Assembly: GCA_921293015.1 (NCBI GenBank)
Contig: OV121092.1
Span: 4,966,001-5,030,000, forward strand
Source of the DNA: Phorcus lineatus
Lineage: Eukaryota; Mollusca; Gastropoda; Trochida; Trochidae
Length of the DNA: 64,000 nt
Direction of reading: 5' to 3'
The notes beneath the pieces were generated by a model, which was not told the origin of the DNA, searched no databases, and saw nothing but the letters and a program-made list of their open reading frames with translations. The position numbers and the translations under genes are program-made. This document shows, in pieces, positions 51,001 to 60,431 of this stretch. The number at the start of each line of letters is the position of its first letter. The first letter of the stretch is position 1.

Positions 51001-54000
51001 AAGAAATACATCCAGAGGGCGCGACAGTTCTACCAGCTTAAGGAGGCAGCCGTACAGGTCAGTAAGAATCACTTCCGGGTCGTCAATGTTGACATCGAAT
51101 AGTTTAGCTGAATGTTAATGTTCCTTCTTTCCCAACAGAGGTGGCTCCGTCATAAATTTCTATACAACTTATGACGGAGCTACCTCTGTTGGGAGAGAAT
51201 GTTTCCTATAGTATATGTAATTTCATTTCCTTTTGCGTTGAATTTTGTTAACAATAAAATTTAATCTTATCCTTTAATCTTAATCCTTGTAAGGATATAG
51301 CTCAAGCTGTATGATTATAAATTGAAAGTTTATGAATATTTATTCCCGATTGCTGACAGTTCGATTTCTGTTCGATAATGAACGTAGAAAACTGGGTAAA
51401 GGAAGCTGCATTTTATTTTGTTTTAACTGTGCAACTTATGCATAAAATATAACATAACATTTTCTTTTGAAATAGTTGTCTTCAAGTGTGTCCACCCTGC
51501 TACATAAGCGTATTTGTATCCGCGTATCTCCTACACATTTACGCTGATGTAGACTGAATTGTATCAAAAAGCCATATCACCGAACGTTTTCTTCTCTCTC
51601 GAGATTTGGAGATCAAGTTAACCACAATCTGGAAATTTTAATAAATTCATTTATCGTTTTTTTGCAAGTATCTAAACCAAAGACAGTATCATGAAAGTCA
51701 CGGGGCGTCTCTTAACTAATCACTGATCCCACTTTTACGGAGACTAAATTCTTTTCGTGAATTAAAACTGTTCATAAGAGGTCCGCGTAATTCCGTATAA
51801 TGTCACAAAATGATTTTATGGACTGAAATCTCTTTAATTTTTGCAATTGATCAATTGGTGTAAGCCTAGGACCAACATTCTCACATAAACTCGCCTTTGC
51901 CACGTGATCACAATACGCTCACAGAGACAACTGATAAGTCTACTTGCAGCTCAGTCAAGCTTAAGTGCACATGAGATCACAATATGTTGTATGTCATCAT
52001 GACCCCTCTTTATTAATCCCATACGCACGTGTGAACCTAGTCGGTCTGAAGCTGATCAGGGGTTATGTTTACTGGGCGGCGGCAACAACGTGGCGGGGGC
52101 GTTATGTCACAGTAGAGAAGCTTCTTGTGAATGCCTTTGACATTTTACATCTGCGAGACTCTCTCACGGTCTCTAGTGTTCATTTGCACAGACCCTAGTA
52201 TTCATAAGTGATTGTAGATTGAATAAAGATGTTCTTAAAGGCACTATAGCACACTTTGGCTATTTCAAGTCATATCAGGACATAGACACTTACTTTTCTA
52301 CTTTCTATCGATGCAATGAAATACTTATTATGTACTGTTATGATCTATTAATATGGCCAATTTTTAATTCACCTAAACCCTGAACTGAAAACAAAGTATG
52401 AAATATTGTCCATTATTTATAACATTCTTGTTTGTAACAATGGTCGATTTCATAAACATAGTATTAGCATAGTAATTGGATCAACCATTGCAGTTGCCGT
52501 TTTCGCCTTCCTGACCGTATGCAAAAATTTAATATTAGCGATATCATAGTTCATGCGGATTTAATGCAACGTTGCATGAAACACTTCCGGACTTTTAGAA
52601 TGAACTTTATAACCTGAATACGCATGTATTTGCTAAATTACTTGCAAGGTAGATTAACAGAGAGCGGATCTTAGTAATATCAAGAGATATGCATTATCTG
52701 TGCATTCATTGTATTTACCATTTATTAGCGCTAGTGCCTTTAACTCCAAGGGGGATTTGTTAAATGGACCCATTTCAGTCATATTTATGAATTCGTTCAG
52801 TGCCTTCTGAATTGACATGATCATTTATTTGAAAATGCTGGACATTTGTTCTTTTAATTACATTATTCATGGGTGGAACTTATCTGTCTAAATTTTTCGT
52901 TTAGTAGTTTTGATTGTGGCTATATTCTCGATTTACCATATGTACATGTACGCTAATGCTTCGTGAGAATGTTATGTTAGTTTCGTGCTAGCAATATTTA
53001 AATGTCATGCAATGGAATTGTATTTGTATCTTTAATATTCCAAATGCTAAAAGGAGTTTCGTAAGAGAACAAGTCTTCCAAAGATTAGTGTACAGTCTAT
53101 AGAGAGGAGATATATGTTCACGCCCAATGCTGAGTTTACTTTACCAAGGTTCTTGGATGTTCTCAATTGGGGAAGAGATGTTAGTCGGGAATCGTCGTGT
53201 GCTCATTCGTGACAGCTGATTGTATTACCACTGAATGTTGTATAACTTTATTGACTGATGACACAATAATATAAGGCGGAAACATATAGTTCATGTTGAA
53301 AAGGTTTTAAGAAAGAGCGAGTCTTGCTTTATCAATCCACATCTTTTTATATCAATTCCGCTTACATCATCCTGAGTTAACCAAGTCCGAATGTAAAGAT
53401 CAATGCTCTTAACTTCCTCACCCCTGGGACTTTCCTTATGAAAATCTCTACTGAACTTACCCGCCTTTGATTTGGGTAAACTTAAACAGCTGCCTCAGTT
53501 TGACCTCCGAGCCTCTCAAAAGATGTGAGGAAACACGCTTTAATCTTGCGTGAAGAAAACTGCCTTTTAAAGCTAAGCCAATCACAAACATAATTTATCA
53601 AATCTGACCATTGTAATGTATATTACTACAAATGTATTTCAGGCCCAAAGCGAGGCTCTCCGTGCAGCAAGACAGTATCAGACAGCCAATGGGATCTACC
53701 GCGCAGCAAAGGAGACCATCACACTTGCTGAACAGAAGTTGATGGACGACCAATCGGCGGCCATGTTGTCCAGTGCTTGGCAGGAGATGCTCAATCATGC
53801 AACCATCAGGGTAAAACAACTTTTTAAACGATCAGTCAGCTCCTTGTCCCTACTCTGAAGATCCCTCAATTCACCCTTAACAGTAACGAGAAGTGATTTC
53901 ACTATCAATTTGAAACCCTCGAATGCTTATAATTCTTTTTTAGAAATGCCAAATTTGTGCCTTACATGCTGCTGTTAGAATTTAGAAATTAGATTTTGAG

Positions 54001-57000
54001 GATGTTTATATCACATACTTAACAGAGTTCACAAACAAGTACATTAATGTCTATAACACTTTTTTCTAAGCTTGTTCTATTAACTTCATTCACGTATAAG
54101 AAATACAGGTCATAAGGTGTTTCCGTCCACACGTTTACCATAAAGGTATGTTATGGGATATCTTTAAGAACTTTTGACTGAATATAGTTTGCAATAGTTT
54201 ACCACATAACGCCTTCAAAATGAAGAAGGTGCCAATAAATCTCGTTGACCTTGACCTCGATTATGCAATGGTGATATATCAGGATTATAGCTTTACGTCC
54301 AGGCGCGGGGCATGCAGAGTATCTTGGTAACCTTGACATTGTTTTCAAGGTCACACTGAAGCGTTGAATATTCCATCATTCCATCTTGCATGGCAGCTTT
54401 CAAACACGATTTCTTTAACAAAGTTTCGCTTTTTAATCCGAATGTATTCATCAAGCTTCTTACTGAACTCCTATCTACATCTATTGCATTTACAGGTAAT
54501 GGAGGCAGAGCGAGAGAAAACGCGTAGCGAAGAGGAACACCTCAAACGATCCAGTATCTTTGCCAACTTAGAGTCTAAACTGCAGTACCTGGAGAAGAAG
54601 TTTAAGACATCCATTGCGAAGTCGAGGTGAGGAGTCTGGAAATAAATATTTTATTCGTTAGTCAACATTACCCTTACTGTGAGGAGGTCACGAGGTCATT
54701 TGACTTTGTGAAAGAATGGCCATAATCCAGTTTAATATAAAGACAAGGTGATCACCACAGTCTGTAGGCACCCCTAGTGCAAGTAGGCCGACGAAATCTG
54801 TATCTATAATAAGCTCTGTTGGCACATCGATTACAATTCTTAATGAATGTTCTATCCGATTTCTCACATTTTAAATGTCTTTCTTTAACTGGAATGTTCT
54901 AAGGATAGGGCTGGGGCCACCTCAAATATCTATCTTTTAATGGAATGTTCTATCAATGATATACTCTGTGGTCACTACAAATCACTATCTTTTAATTGAG
55001 TGATCTTTTAATCATAAGCTCTGTGATCATCTCAAATATCTATCTTTCGATTGAAGGATCTGTTTATCAGCTTTGCGATAACCACAAATATTTATAATTC
55101 AATGGAATTTTCTATCAGTGATAATCTATAATATTATGATCACCACATATTACTCTCTTTCATTGGAGTTATCTTTCCTTCATAATCTCTGTGATCACCT
55201 CAAATATATATCTTTCAATTGAGGGATCTGTCTATCAGCTTTGCGATAACCTCAAATATTATCTTTCAATGGAATGTTTTATCAGTCATAATCTCTATGA
55301 TCACCTAAAATATCTATCTTTCAATTGAGGGATCTGTCAATCATAAGCGGTGAAAGCAATTTGAACTTTCTCTTTTAACGTTAGTTTCTATCCACCATGT
55401 ACTAGGACAACACAGCGCACGTCAATCAACTTAAAGTGCACAATCAGCGATTGTTTCTAGTCTTTGACGATTTTCCATCTGTTGAACTCGCGAAGGGTGC
55501 AACGCAACAGCGTAAGAAAACCATATCAGAAACCGAACGAGTTGATTGTTTTCTCTGTAACTGTTTCTGTTTTCAGTCAACTCGTAGTATTTTGAGAACT
55601 TGTGGTTGCCGGGTTAATTGTTTTAGCGTCTTAAGGGTACTCGGAGAGATATAAGGGGTATTTTTGTTGTGGTTAATTACGTGTAAAATTACACAAACTT
55701 TACAGACGTTTTCTATTGCGACACAAAATATGTTTATTCCATCATGTATGTTGAAGTCTCTATGGGCCAATTATCTTAGGGCACGTTGAGGTCAGGAAAA
55801 GCAATCGTTGCGTTGTTTCCAATCTGTTTTCAATATGGTCATATACAGTTAAACGTTATCTTTCTAGAAACCATCAAGATAAGACAATTTGGGAGAATTG
55901 AAAATACAATTTTTTTATCTAGAGGAACTGTTTTTCTTACATTTGTTTGCCTATGAAAAGAACCAATAATCGTTTAACAAGAGAAATGATCTTGAGGAGA
56001 CAACATCCAAAAAAACTTATTTCTATTAAAGGAAAAAATAAAATCAGTGGTATTTCAAGCAAAGAAATGACCGATGAACAGAGCGAATGGAGACTCTGAA
56101 TCTGAAGAACTAGCTAGTGTTTTCTATGCGGTCTGACATTTTTTTTCAGGCTATGCACTTATCACCTTCTAAGGATTAAGCCTTATTTGATATTGATTAA
56201 AAAGCACAAAATCTCTTTCAACCTCTTATAACAACATATATCAACCGGGTAACAACAAACCAATTCAAATATGTTCAAAGCATTTCTACCTCCTGAAAAT
56301 CTTTATAGGCGCCGAGATCATGCGGGTGAAAATTAATCTGGATGAATTTCACAATCAAAAGATACAAAAATATATGTCAGGTTATATATAATAAATAATA
56401 ATAAGGTTAAATATATATATATATATATATATATCTGATTAAAATCGACCGTGTTCCGAGGAATAAAAGTTTCAAAATATTGACTATACCGAGATTCGAA
56501 CTCTATTTGTCTAGGCTAACCTCTTCACAACGGTCTGACCGCAGCCTACTGTAGCGCATGTAAACTCAGCTAACCAATCACAATGCGTGCGGCAAAAGCG
56601 TTCGGTATCAGTAGCTAGGGGCAAGTAACTCCAATATACCATTCGTTAACCTTGATCGCCGCTATCCTTATTTTAAACGCGATGATGTGATTGGTTCGCT
56701 AATGACTAGGTTTTGTCTGCGCTAAACTGGTGTCAGCACGTGCGAGCAGTGAGGCTGCGGACATACCGTTGTGGAGAGGATAGCCTAGACAGATAGAGTT
56801 CGAATCTAGGTAAAGTTAATGTTTTGAAACTTTTATTCCTCGGAAAACGGTCGAATTTAATCAGACTGGTTTGAGTATTGTATTTTGGACTCGCAGCCGT
56901 CAGTTTCCATTTAGAATAAAGTGAAACGAGCATCCTAGACAAACGGGATAATTCTCACACTGCGTTCTACGGGATAAACCAATCTACCAAACCAATTACT

Positions 57001-58888
57001 AGCAAGAAACTGTCTATTTAATGGTAAATCCATGAGATATCTTCAGACGGAAATACGGTTGAGTCAGTTTGAAGGGAGAATCTCTTCATTGTACACAGGT
57101 ATATACATTTCCATATATTTTATGTGCGTGGCGGCGTTTTCGAAATACAAGTTTTTAACATAGTTGTGAAGTTGATAATAATACAGCTTATTTTGTGAAA
57201 TGTACTCTTCTACGGGACCCGTTTAACACTTTACTTATGCAATCTACATGTTTCTTTTTCAGACCTTATTTTGAAATGAAGGCGCAGTTAGAAGTTAAAC
57301 TTCAGGTAAAGAAATTTCAATTTGTCACATAATAGAGATATAAAATGATACACCTTGAAAGGATTTCGTATCGCTTTGTGAGAACAATATTCTGTTTATA
57401 ATAGATAATAACGTTTTCAAATAAAGTTTTCAATCCTGCGTTAATCAAATAATGTAATACACATTTATTTCAAATTTGAAGGAGTTTTTCTTACGCGGAC
57501 GTTAACTTTCTTAAAGAAATCCTGGTTGAGTTCAATCATCATTCAGTGTTTAATCTTTTCATTAGCATGTCCTTATGAAGCCACGAAGACGGTCAATATA
57601 ATTATAAACCTGGACCCATATTTTCGAAGCTCTCTTAGTGCTAAGATTGTCTTAAGCCAATGTTAATGTATGGTACTTACGACTATCTTAGCACTAAGAG
57701 AGCTTCGAAAATTTAAGCCCTGTACATTAATTTCGTGTCTTGAGATGAAAGTGAAACTTGAATATCATTGAATTGATCAGAGGATATAACAAAAGTAAGC
57801 AGTTACAATAGTGGTCGGAATGATATCAAACGATTTTCGCATTTTCCGTAACCCAGCAACAGAAACAGAACATCGACGACCTGCAGAACGCCATCAAGGC
57901 GTCTAAACATCAGTACACAGAGTCCCTGAAGCGACTTGAGGACATCTCGGAGGAGATCCACGAGAGCAGACGACAAAAGATTCTTCTCATGTTCCCAAGA
58001 CAACCAGGTGTTGGTGCTGACAACGAAAGCATAGCGTCAACAATATCTGATCCAAATATAGGTAAACGTTCAAACCATTTCATAAATACCTCGGTCGAGA
58101 AAAATAAGGATTGACAGAGTGAAAGAGTTAGTTATTAATGTAGATTTATCATATTATGTGGCGATATATTTGGTATATTAGACCCTTCTTTGAGTTTTCA
58201 AGGAAACTTTTTACACCCTATGAATAAATATGAATTTACGTTGTGATGTCGTCTTGTCGTAGACACCACACATTTGAGGTTTTTGGCATCAGGAATTCTT
58301 AAATCCAAGTTTTAAAATATTTCGTGTTTTTTTTCAGAACGAGGCATTTTCTCAACTTCTTCTAATATGGAGGATCACGTTGACTCGGAAATCGACGAAT
58401 CGGACGAAGTGTTTACTTCCGACGGTCACGTGACATCCGATTCAAACAACTCTTCGGGTATTTCACTATCACAGCTCGAAAAGGCTTTACCGGTTTGTCA
58501 ACAGACCAATCATACATCACACGAGGCTCCAGGAAACCCGTCTACCTCACTCGAAGAAAGACAAGCACTTACTCTTCCATTGAACGTGAAAGGCAATACA
58601 GAAAAGTGTGAAAATGTTAATGGCGAGTCTACGTCATGTGACCGGAAAGACAGTGAAAGCGCATGCGCACCGGAAGAAAGGGAATGCGGCAGCGGCGCTG
58701 AACAATCACCAGTCTGTGGTGAACATGCACAGCAGTTTGAATTAACCGGATGTGACGTCAGTTTACCGGAAAGAGATGAGAATCAAACGGAGGGTTCATC
58801 CGACCCTGAGGAATGTACGAAAGATCTGAAGAACGCGAACATTGAACAGAACAATGACAATTGTGTTGAACAAGTGGTCGTTCAATGA
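22474..58888 (+). CDS. SH3BP5: SH3 domain-binding protein 5 orthologue (Rab11 GEF, JNK-docking Sab/REI-1 family)
   Basis: Join 22474-22530, 48665-48727, 50929-51057, 53643-53810, 54496-54626, 57263-57305, 57857-58061, 58338-58888: 448 residues, against 455 recalled for human SH3BP5. Seen: family signatures in order are DLDPRIQ (exon 1), NDINRLENEID (exon 2), YRAAKETITLAEQKLM and SAWQEMLNHAT (exon 4), VMEAEREKTRSE (exon 5), SRPYFEMKAQ (exons 5-6), DDLQNAIKASK and ISEEIHESRR (exon 7), then an acidic low-complexity tail. Known: SH3BP5 and worm REI-1 form a coiled-coil hairpin that activates Rab11; mammalian Sab also sits on the mitochondrial outer membrane and binds JNK through C-terminal docking motifs. 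All borders are GT/AG and the frame is open throughout. An in-frame TAA at 22402 makes ATG 22474 the first possible start of this isoform. Confidence 0.95.
24606..24972. repeat. CTGT/CTCT pyrimidine-rich simple repeat
   Basis: Imperfect (CTGTCTGT) and (CTCT) runs over about 370 bp, open in several phases as Ser/Leu/Cys/Val-rich frames. No gene. Confidence 0.9.
26828..27150 (+). mobile_element. tRNA-headed SINE, plus strand
   Basis: The head contains an A-box-like CTGGTTAGCGCG and a perfect B box GGTTCGAATCC at 26885-26895. The body (CAGTTGAGAACTGTTCTACA, CCCATGGTTCGCTAGTT, TTGCGGGCTTTCTCCCTGTA) recurs inverted at 60432-60672. The tail is AAATCAACTCAC. The shared body argues for a SINE family, not a lone tRNA pseudogene. 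Confidence 0.85.
27940..28290. mobile_element. TTAAAGGCACTAT-type miniature element, degraded
   Basis: Begins TTAAAGGCACTATGATACG near 27942. Internal GGCCATTTTAGTGTGAAC resembles GCGACCATTTTTGTGTGAAC of the copy at 34012-34430. Similar starts occur at 52238 (TTAAAGGCACTATAGCAC) and 60789. Right ends are unclear. Confidence 0.5.
28650..28725 (-). mobile_element. tRNA-like SINE head fragment
   Basis: On the minus strand GCGTAGCGCTGTGGTTAACG looks like an A box region and TTGTTCAAATCTCGCC a degenerate B box, 30-40 bp apart. There is no folded anticodon arm, so it is a SINE remnant, not a gene. Confidence 0.4.
29371..29413. repeat. (ATT)n microsatellite
   Basis: About 14 ATT units. Confidence 0.95.
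29843..30280. repeat. two-copy tandem duplication, ~220-bp unit
   Basis: GCGAGAAC...TTTGAATTTGAAT...TATAACATCGGGTTGA...TTATTGACGT...TCTAATAATAGATTA occurs at 29848-30047 and again at 30075-30263, diverged by indels. No coding frame. Confidence 0.7.
32925..33285 (+). mobile_element. LINE 3' end fragment
   Basis: The frame reads RKTICQMCDLNKVEDEYHFL then CVCPAYNSLRRLFYVRK, the C-terminal zinc-knuckle region of CR1/L2-like LINEs. The 3' tail has GGCCTGTGGCCTCTCAGTATG and AATAAAAC. Only the last ~120 codons remain. Confidence 0.7.
34012..34430. mobile_element. TTAAAGGGACAGTAGCACC-type miniature element
   Basis: Starts at a TTAA (34013). Internal similarity to 27940-28290 is in the same order. 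The right boundary is not resolved. Confidence 0.4.
36600..37330 (-). mobile_element. Penelope-like retroelement fossil, 3' part
   Basis: The minus strand shows the end of a Penelope-type reverse transcriptase (FYKNTVKLSYSCMPNLKNVI) and, in another frame, its GIY-YIG endonuclease region (TYVGLTETEFKTRYNNHKTS, then TELSTYIGKN). The element is truncated at its 5' side and broken. The family rests on the NTVKxSYSCMPN and YVGLTExxFKTRYNNH signatures. It lies antisense to SH3BP5 within intron 1. Confidence 0.75.
38958..39000. repeat. (TTA)n microsatellite
   Basis: About 14 ATT/TTA units. Confidence 0.95.
39170..39640 (-). mobile_element. LINE 3' end fossil, minus strand
   Basis: On the minus strand SIKLRTSRIQSAECICG precedes FMFCTLNMQMRNVLFQNI, the C-x-C...H...C knuckle and Arg-rich pattern of LINE C-termini, ending in a stop at 39303. 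The 3' end carries GGAGTAAATAAAGGCAATC. Only the last ~100 codons remain. Confidence 0.6.
40671..40890. repeat. 42-bp minisatellite, 5 copies
   Basis: The unit CTATATAAGACCTGAGAGGTGG...ACTGTTTGGG-T(n) begins at 40676, 40718, 40760, 40801 and 40843 (period 41-42), with a partial sixth. Every unit contains CTATATAAG, a TATA-box match, so five such sites occur in phase. Confidence 0.95.
41057..41244. promoter_or_regulatory. homotypic GATA-site cluster in SH3BP5 intron 1
   Basis: Six WGATAR matches in 188 bp: TTATCT at 41057, TGATAA at 41089, AGATAA at 41100, TTATCA at 41135, and TTATCT at 41229 and 41239. The spacing is irregular, so it is not a simple tandem repeat. A GATA-factor enhancer is an inference; AT-rich DNA raises the background rate. 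Confidence 0.35.
43514..44011 (-). repeat. tandem repeat of 117/132-bp units with an open 165-codon frame
   Basis: ACTGTCATTTTGATT(A/G)ACGT blocks begin at 43650, 43782 and 43899, spaced 132 and 117 bp; the extra 15 bp is a duplicated ATTAGTAGCATTACT. All spacings are multiples of three, so the minus strand stays open for 165 codons of a 39-residue repeat (EGNGSSSSYLNSSCKVTSI, then MTVQILVMLLI). Two units carry the CRE palindrome TGACGTCA. Surrounding 43380-44100 is triplet-like (CTACTA/CTGCTA). Probably a non-coding satellite. Confidence 0.7.
44667..44679 (-). promoter_or_regulatory. DR1 nuclear-receptor response element upstream of the alternative exon
   Basis: TGACCTTTGACCT on the plus strand reads AGGTCAAAGGTCA on the minus strand: two perfect AGGTCA half sites one base apart, the consensus for HNF4, RXR-type and COUP-TF dimers. 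A further GTGACCT follows immediately and an AGGTCACG lies near 44710. The alternative ATG is about 105 bp downstream. Confidence 0.5.
44783..44806 (+). CDS. SH3BP5: candidate alternative first exon of SH3BP5 (short isoform)
   Basis: ATG at 44783 opens eight codons, MATDKDVR, ending at a consensus donor GTAAGG (44807) in phase 0, the phase needed to join exon 2 at 48665. The product would start MATDKDVREELNLLN and lack the acidic DPRIQ leader, leaving the coiled-coil domain whole. It lies 3.9 kb before exon 2, deep in intron 1. Supporting features are the start context acaacATGG and the conserved-looking regulatory sites just upstream. It rests on splice and phase logic only; a chance ATG plus donor is possible. 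Confidence 0.5.
45703..45818. repeat. 36-bp tandem repeat, three copies
   Basis: CTGAATATTTCCTCACATAG...CATAACATAAA repeated three times, with a truncated fourth. Confidence 0.9.
48665..48727 (+). CDS. SH3BP5: SH3BP5 exon 2
   Basis: 21 codons from EELNLLNTSSNDINRLE to EID, between acceptor atttccacag and donor GTGAGT, phase 0 at both ends. It aligns with the start of the vertebrate coiled coil (ELEKLNQSTDDINRRE). It follows the 26-kb first intron and is the common acceptor for both candidate first exons. Confidence 0.95.
50929..51057 (+). CDS. SH3BP5: SH3BP5 exon 3
   Basis: 43 codons starting EARAQYRVTFTDASQKMEAH and ending QLKEAAVQ, between acceptor atatttacag and donor GTCAGT, phase 0. 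It continues the first long helix of the Rab11-binding hairpin and corresponds to DARQKFRSVLVEATVKLDEL of vertebrates, with clear divergence. Confidence 0.93.
51123..51201. mobile_element. minimal 79-bp derivative of the Mutator-like miniature element
   Basis: Consists almost only of the two terminal inverted repeats of the 2498-2924 family, joined head to head (CCCAACAGAGGTGGCTCCGTCATA ... mirrored as TATGACGGAGC...CTGTTGGGAGAGAATG). It lies 66 bp after SH3BP5 exon 3. It would form a hairpin in the pre-mRNA. Confidence 0.8.
53643..53810 (+). CDS. SH3BP5: SH3BP5 exon 4 (most conserved block)
   Basis: 56 codons between acceptor tgtatttcag and donor GTAAAA, phase 0. It includes YRAAKETITLAEQKLMDD and SAWQEMLNHATIR, nearly identical to vertebrate RAAKETISLAEQRLLED and SAWQEMLNHATQR. 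This is the strongest family evidence in the window. Confidence 0.97.
54496..54626 (+). CDS. SH3BP5: SH3BP5 exon 5
   Basis: 131 nt between acceptor gcatttacag and donor GTGAGG, ending in phase 2. It encodes VMEAEREKTRSEEEHLKRSS through LESKLQYLEKKFKTSIAKS. It matches vertebrate VMEAEQTKTRSE and MRQLEKKLKRAINKSK, the turn into the second helix of the hairpin. Confidence 0.95.
54836..55360. repeat. degenerate minisatellite in SH3BP5 intron 5
   Basis: Alternating units with TATCTTTCAATTGAGGGATCTGTCTATCA and CTTTCAATGGAATGTTCTATCA, each followed by a CTCTGTGATCACCTCAAATA-type block, roughly 55-65 bp apart, about eight copies with indels. Confidence 0.8.
56408..56432. repeat. (AT)n run at the edge of the inverted repeat
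   Basis: About twelve AT units directly before the element at 56433. Confidence 0.9.
56433..56868. mobile_element. inverted-repeat element with tRNA-like B boxes in both arms
   Basis: Arms of about 115 bp: left CTGATTAAAATCGACCG...GAATAAAAGTTTCAAAATATTGACTATACC..., right its complement ending CGGTCGAATTTAATCAG. Each arm contains GAGTTCGAATCTAGG or its complement, a match to the Pol III B box (GGTTCGANNCC-like). The ~190-bp centre is unrelated and includes CCAATCACAATGCG / CATGATGTGATTGG-like short inversions. Confidence 0.75.
57263..57305 (+). CDS. SH3BP5: SH3BP5 exon 6
   Basis: A 43-nt exon between acceptor tttctttttcag and donor GTAAAG. It completes the split AG|A codon (Arg) and encodes PYFEMKAQLEVKLQ, which matches vertebrate KPYFELKAKYYVQLEQ. 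It ends in phase 0. Confidence 0.93.
57610..57720. mobile_element. short hairpin element in SH3BP5 intron 6
   Basis: ATTTTCGAAGCTCTCTTAGTGCTAAGAT-type left arm and its complement ATCTTAGCACTAAGAGAGC...CGAAAAT on the right, ~40 bp each around a ~30-bp loop. Confidence 0.85.
57857..58061 (+). CDS. SH3BP5: SH3BP5 exon 7
   Basis: Starts QQKQNIDDLQNAIKASKHQY after acceptor AG at 57856 and ends at donor GTAAAC (58062) in phase 1. It contains LKRLEDISEEIHESRRQK, which matches vertebrate LKNLEMISDEIHERRR, and then a linker with MFPRQPGVGADNESIASTIS. A second in-frame acceptor six bases later (CAG CAA CAG) would drop two glutamines; the first site keeps the length closest to vertebrates. Confidence 0.93.
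58062..58337 (+). other. SH3BP5 intron 7
   Basis: 276 bp, donor GTAAAC and acceptor TTTTTTTTCAG, phase 1. No recognisable content inside. Confidence 0.85.
58338..58888 (+). CDS. SH3BP5: SH3BP5 exon 8: acidic C-terminal tail and stop
   Basis: 551 nt after acceptor ttttttttcag, stop TGA at 58886-58888. It begins ERGIFSTSSNMEDHVDSEID, with an acidic Ser/Asp/Glu-rich stretch like the vertebrate tail. The rest is poorly conserved low-complexity sequence with several cysteines. Residues 340-347 (RQALTLPL) fit a JNK docking pattern of a basic residue followed by L-x-L. Regulation by JNK is known for the mammalian protein and only inferred here. Confidence 0.9.
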
Positions 58889-59090
58889 ATCAGTGTTGTG
58901 AAATTGAGATAGTGAGATAATCCCGAGAAGAAACAAAACTTGTGTATCAGAACCACCATGTCTATAGGAGTGCTTTCAGGTCAGTTAAAGTGTTATTACC
59001 ATTGAGTTGTATCAACTCAAGACACAACAAAACGTGATATTGGATTTTGAAAGATATTCTGACCTTAATTTTTGTATCCGCGATAATAAA
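58889..59090 (+). promoter_or_regulatory. SH3BP5 3' UTR with first polyadenylation signal
   Basis: AATAAA at 59085-59090, 197 bases after the stop, is the first canonical signal. Further AATAAA hexamers occur farther on, for example near 60033, so longer 3' UTR forms are possible. Confidence 0.5.
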
Positions 59091-60430
59091 AACCTTTAAA
59101 TGCAATATATTAACTCTATGTAGGTAAACACTAATATTTGTATCAGGAACACTACAAAGATGCTTTGATTGTCCCTGACTGTAAACAACAACCTGTTCTA
59201 CATATCATAAGTGTGAATGAATTTAACAGGCACAATGTAATCGTGCAATAATATTAGATATAGTGAGGCCGAAGATATTATACTTTTACCTCTCTGAAGA
59301 TATTATTAGTCTTACTACCAAAATCACACACTGCAGCTTTTCTTGCCAAGTTAAGTGCTTTACAGCGATTCACGGAAGTTGAAGTCAGGTTCTATGTGAT
59401 TGCAATATAGCAATAGTTCTTATGTCTCTTAATAATGGCCGTAGGATATTCAATTCCTAAAATAAGACGGGAAACGTTTACCCTCTCGCTCCCATAATAC
59501 CCCTGGGATATAATCCAACTAAAACTTGCGCGCTGTGACCTATGACCTATCGAAAAATTGTCAACCTATGGCAGCGCTTGATATGCTAGTTGGCAATATC
59601 AAGATTGCATCGCCTTGTTCGCTTGTTTCAATCTGCATTCTTTCCGGTGGGTCACTGCGGAACTCTTACATGATCTCAAAACAGTGTTTTCATACATTGA
59701 CCACGCCTACTTTGACTAAATGCCAATAGCATTTGATCTTATCTCAATCATGTAAGGATGTCACCAAGTTGCGGAAGAGGAAAAGCCATATTGGACACAG
59801 TAGTTGAAGGTTGAATTTTTATCGTTAACAATCGCGATAAAACTGTCTGATAAGCTTGAAGAGAGGTCATAGCGCGTAACGTTTAGTTGTTAAAATGATA
59901 ATCTTGCAAACTTCCTCCATGCCTTACAGATTGTTATTCCCTTCTATTGTTCTATAACTATTGTTATTGTTAGATATTGAATTCATGCGTTTCTATGAAT
60001 AATCATTCCTATAGAATTACGATGTTACCATGAATAAACGATAAATAGCATTCGTCATCTTTCTTTATTCTGTACTTATGACTTCCAAAATCGATCGGCT
60101 GTTCAGTCATTTCATGATAATGTCATTAATAAGTTCAGGGTCAAATGTCAATACGAAACTTGTAAACGTTTTTGTGAGGAAATTGTAAAATTGACAAGTT
60201 TACATCACTAATCCTATTCCTGTTTGTGACACATAACTCGTAATGGCCAATGGATTATTTGTGATTTTGAATATGGTGGTGTCGACGAAACATATTTTTG
60301 AGCCAAATTGGTCAGACAGAATAATCCTTTTGCATTTAAAGTGAGGTCAAGGCAAAGAATATATATTGAATGTAACCGTATTGGTCTGGTAATAGTATAC
60401 ATACCTTAATTTAAGTTGAATATCATATAT
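58889..60430. other. downstream flank of SH3BP5
   Basis: Beyond the 3' UTR I see no further gene. The short open frames at 59526-59729 and 60214-60402 have no coding character. Confidence 0.5.
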
Positions 60431-60431
60431 A

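Larger units (their letters stand above)
48728..57856 (+). other. SH3BP5 introns 2 to 6
   Basis: Introns 48728-50928, 51058-53642, 53811-54495, 54627-57262 and 57306-57856. They hold a mini Mutator-like hairpin (51123-51201), a small relative of the 16234-16564 element (51496-51556), a TTAA-type element head (52238), a minisatellite (54836-55360), a tRNA-like inverted repeat (56433-56868) and a short hairpin element (57610-57720). No further exon is needed, because the frame is continuous. Confidence 0.8.
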
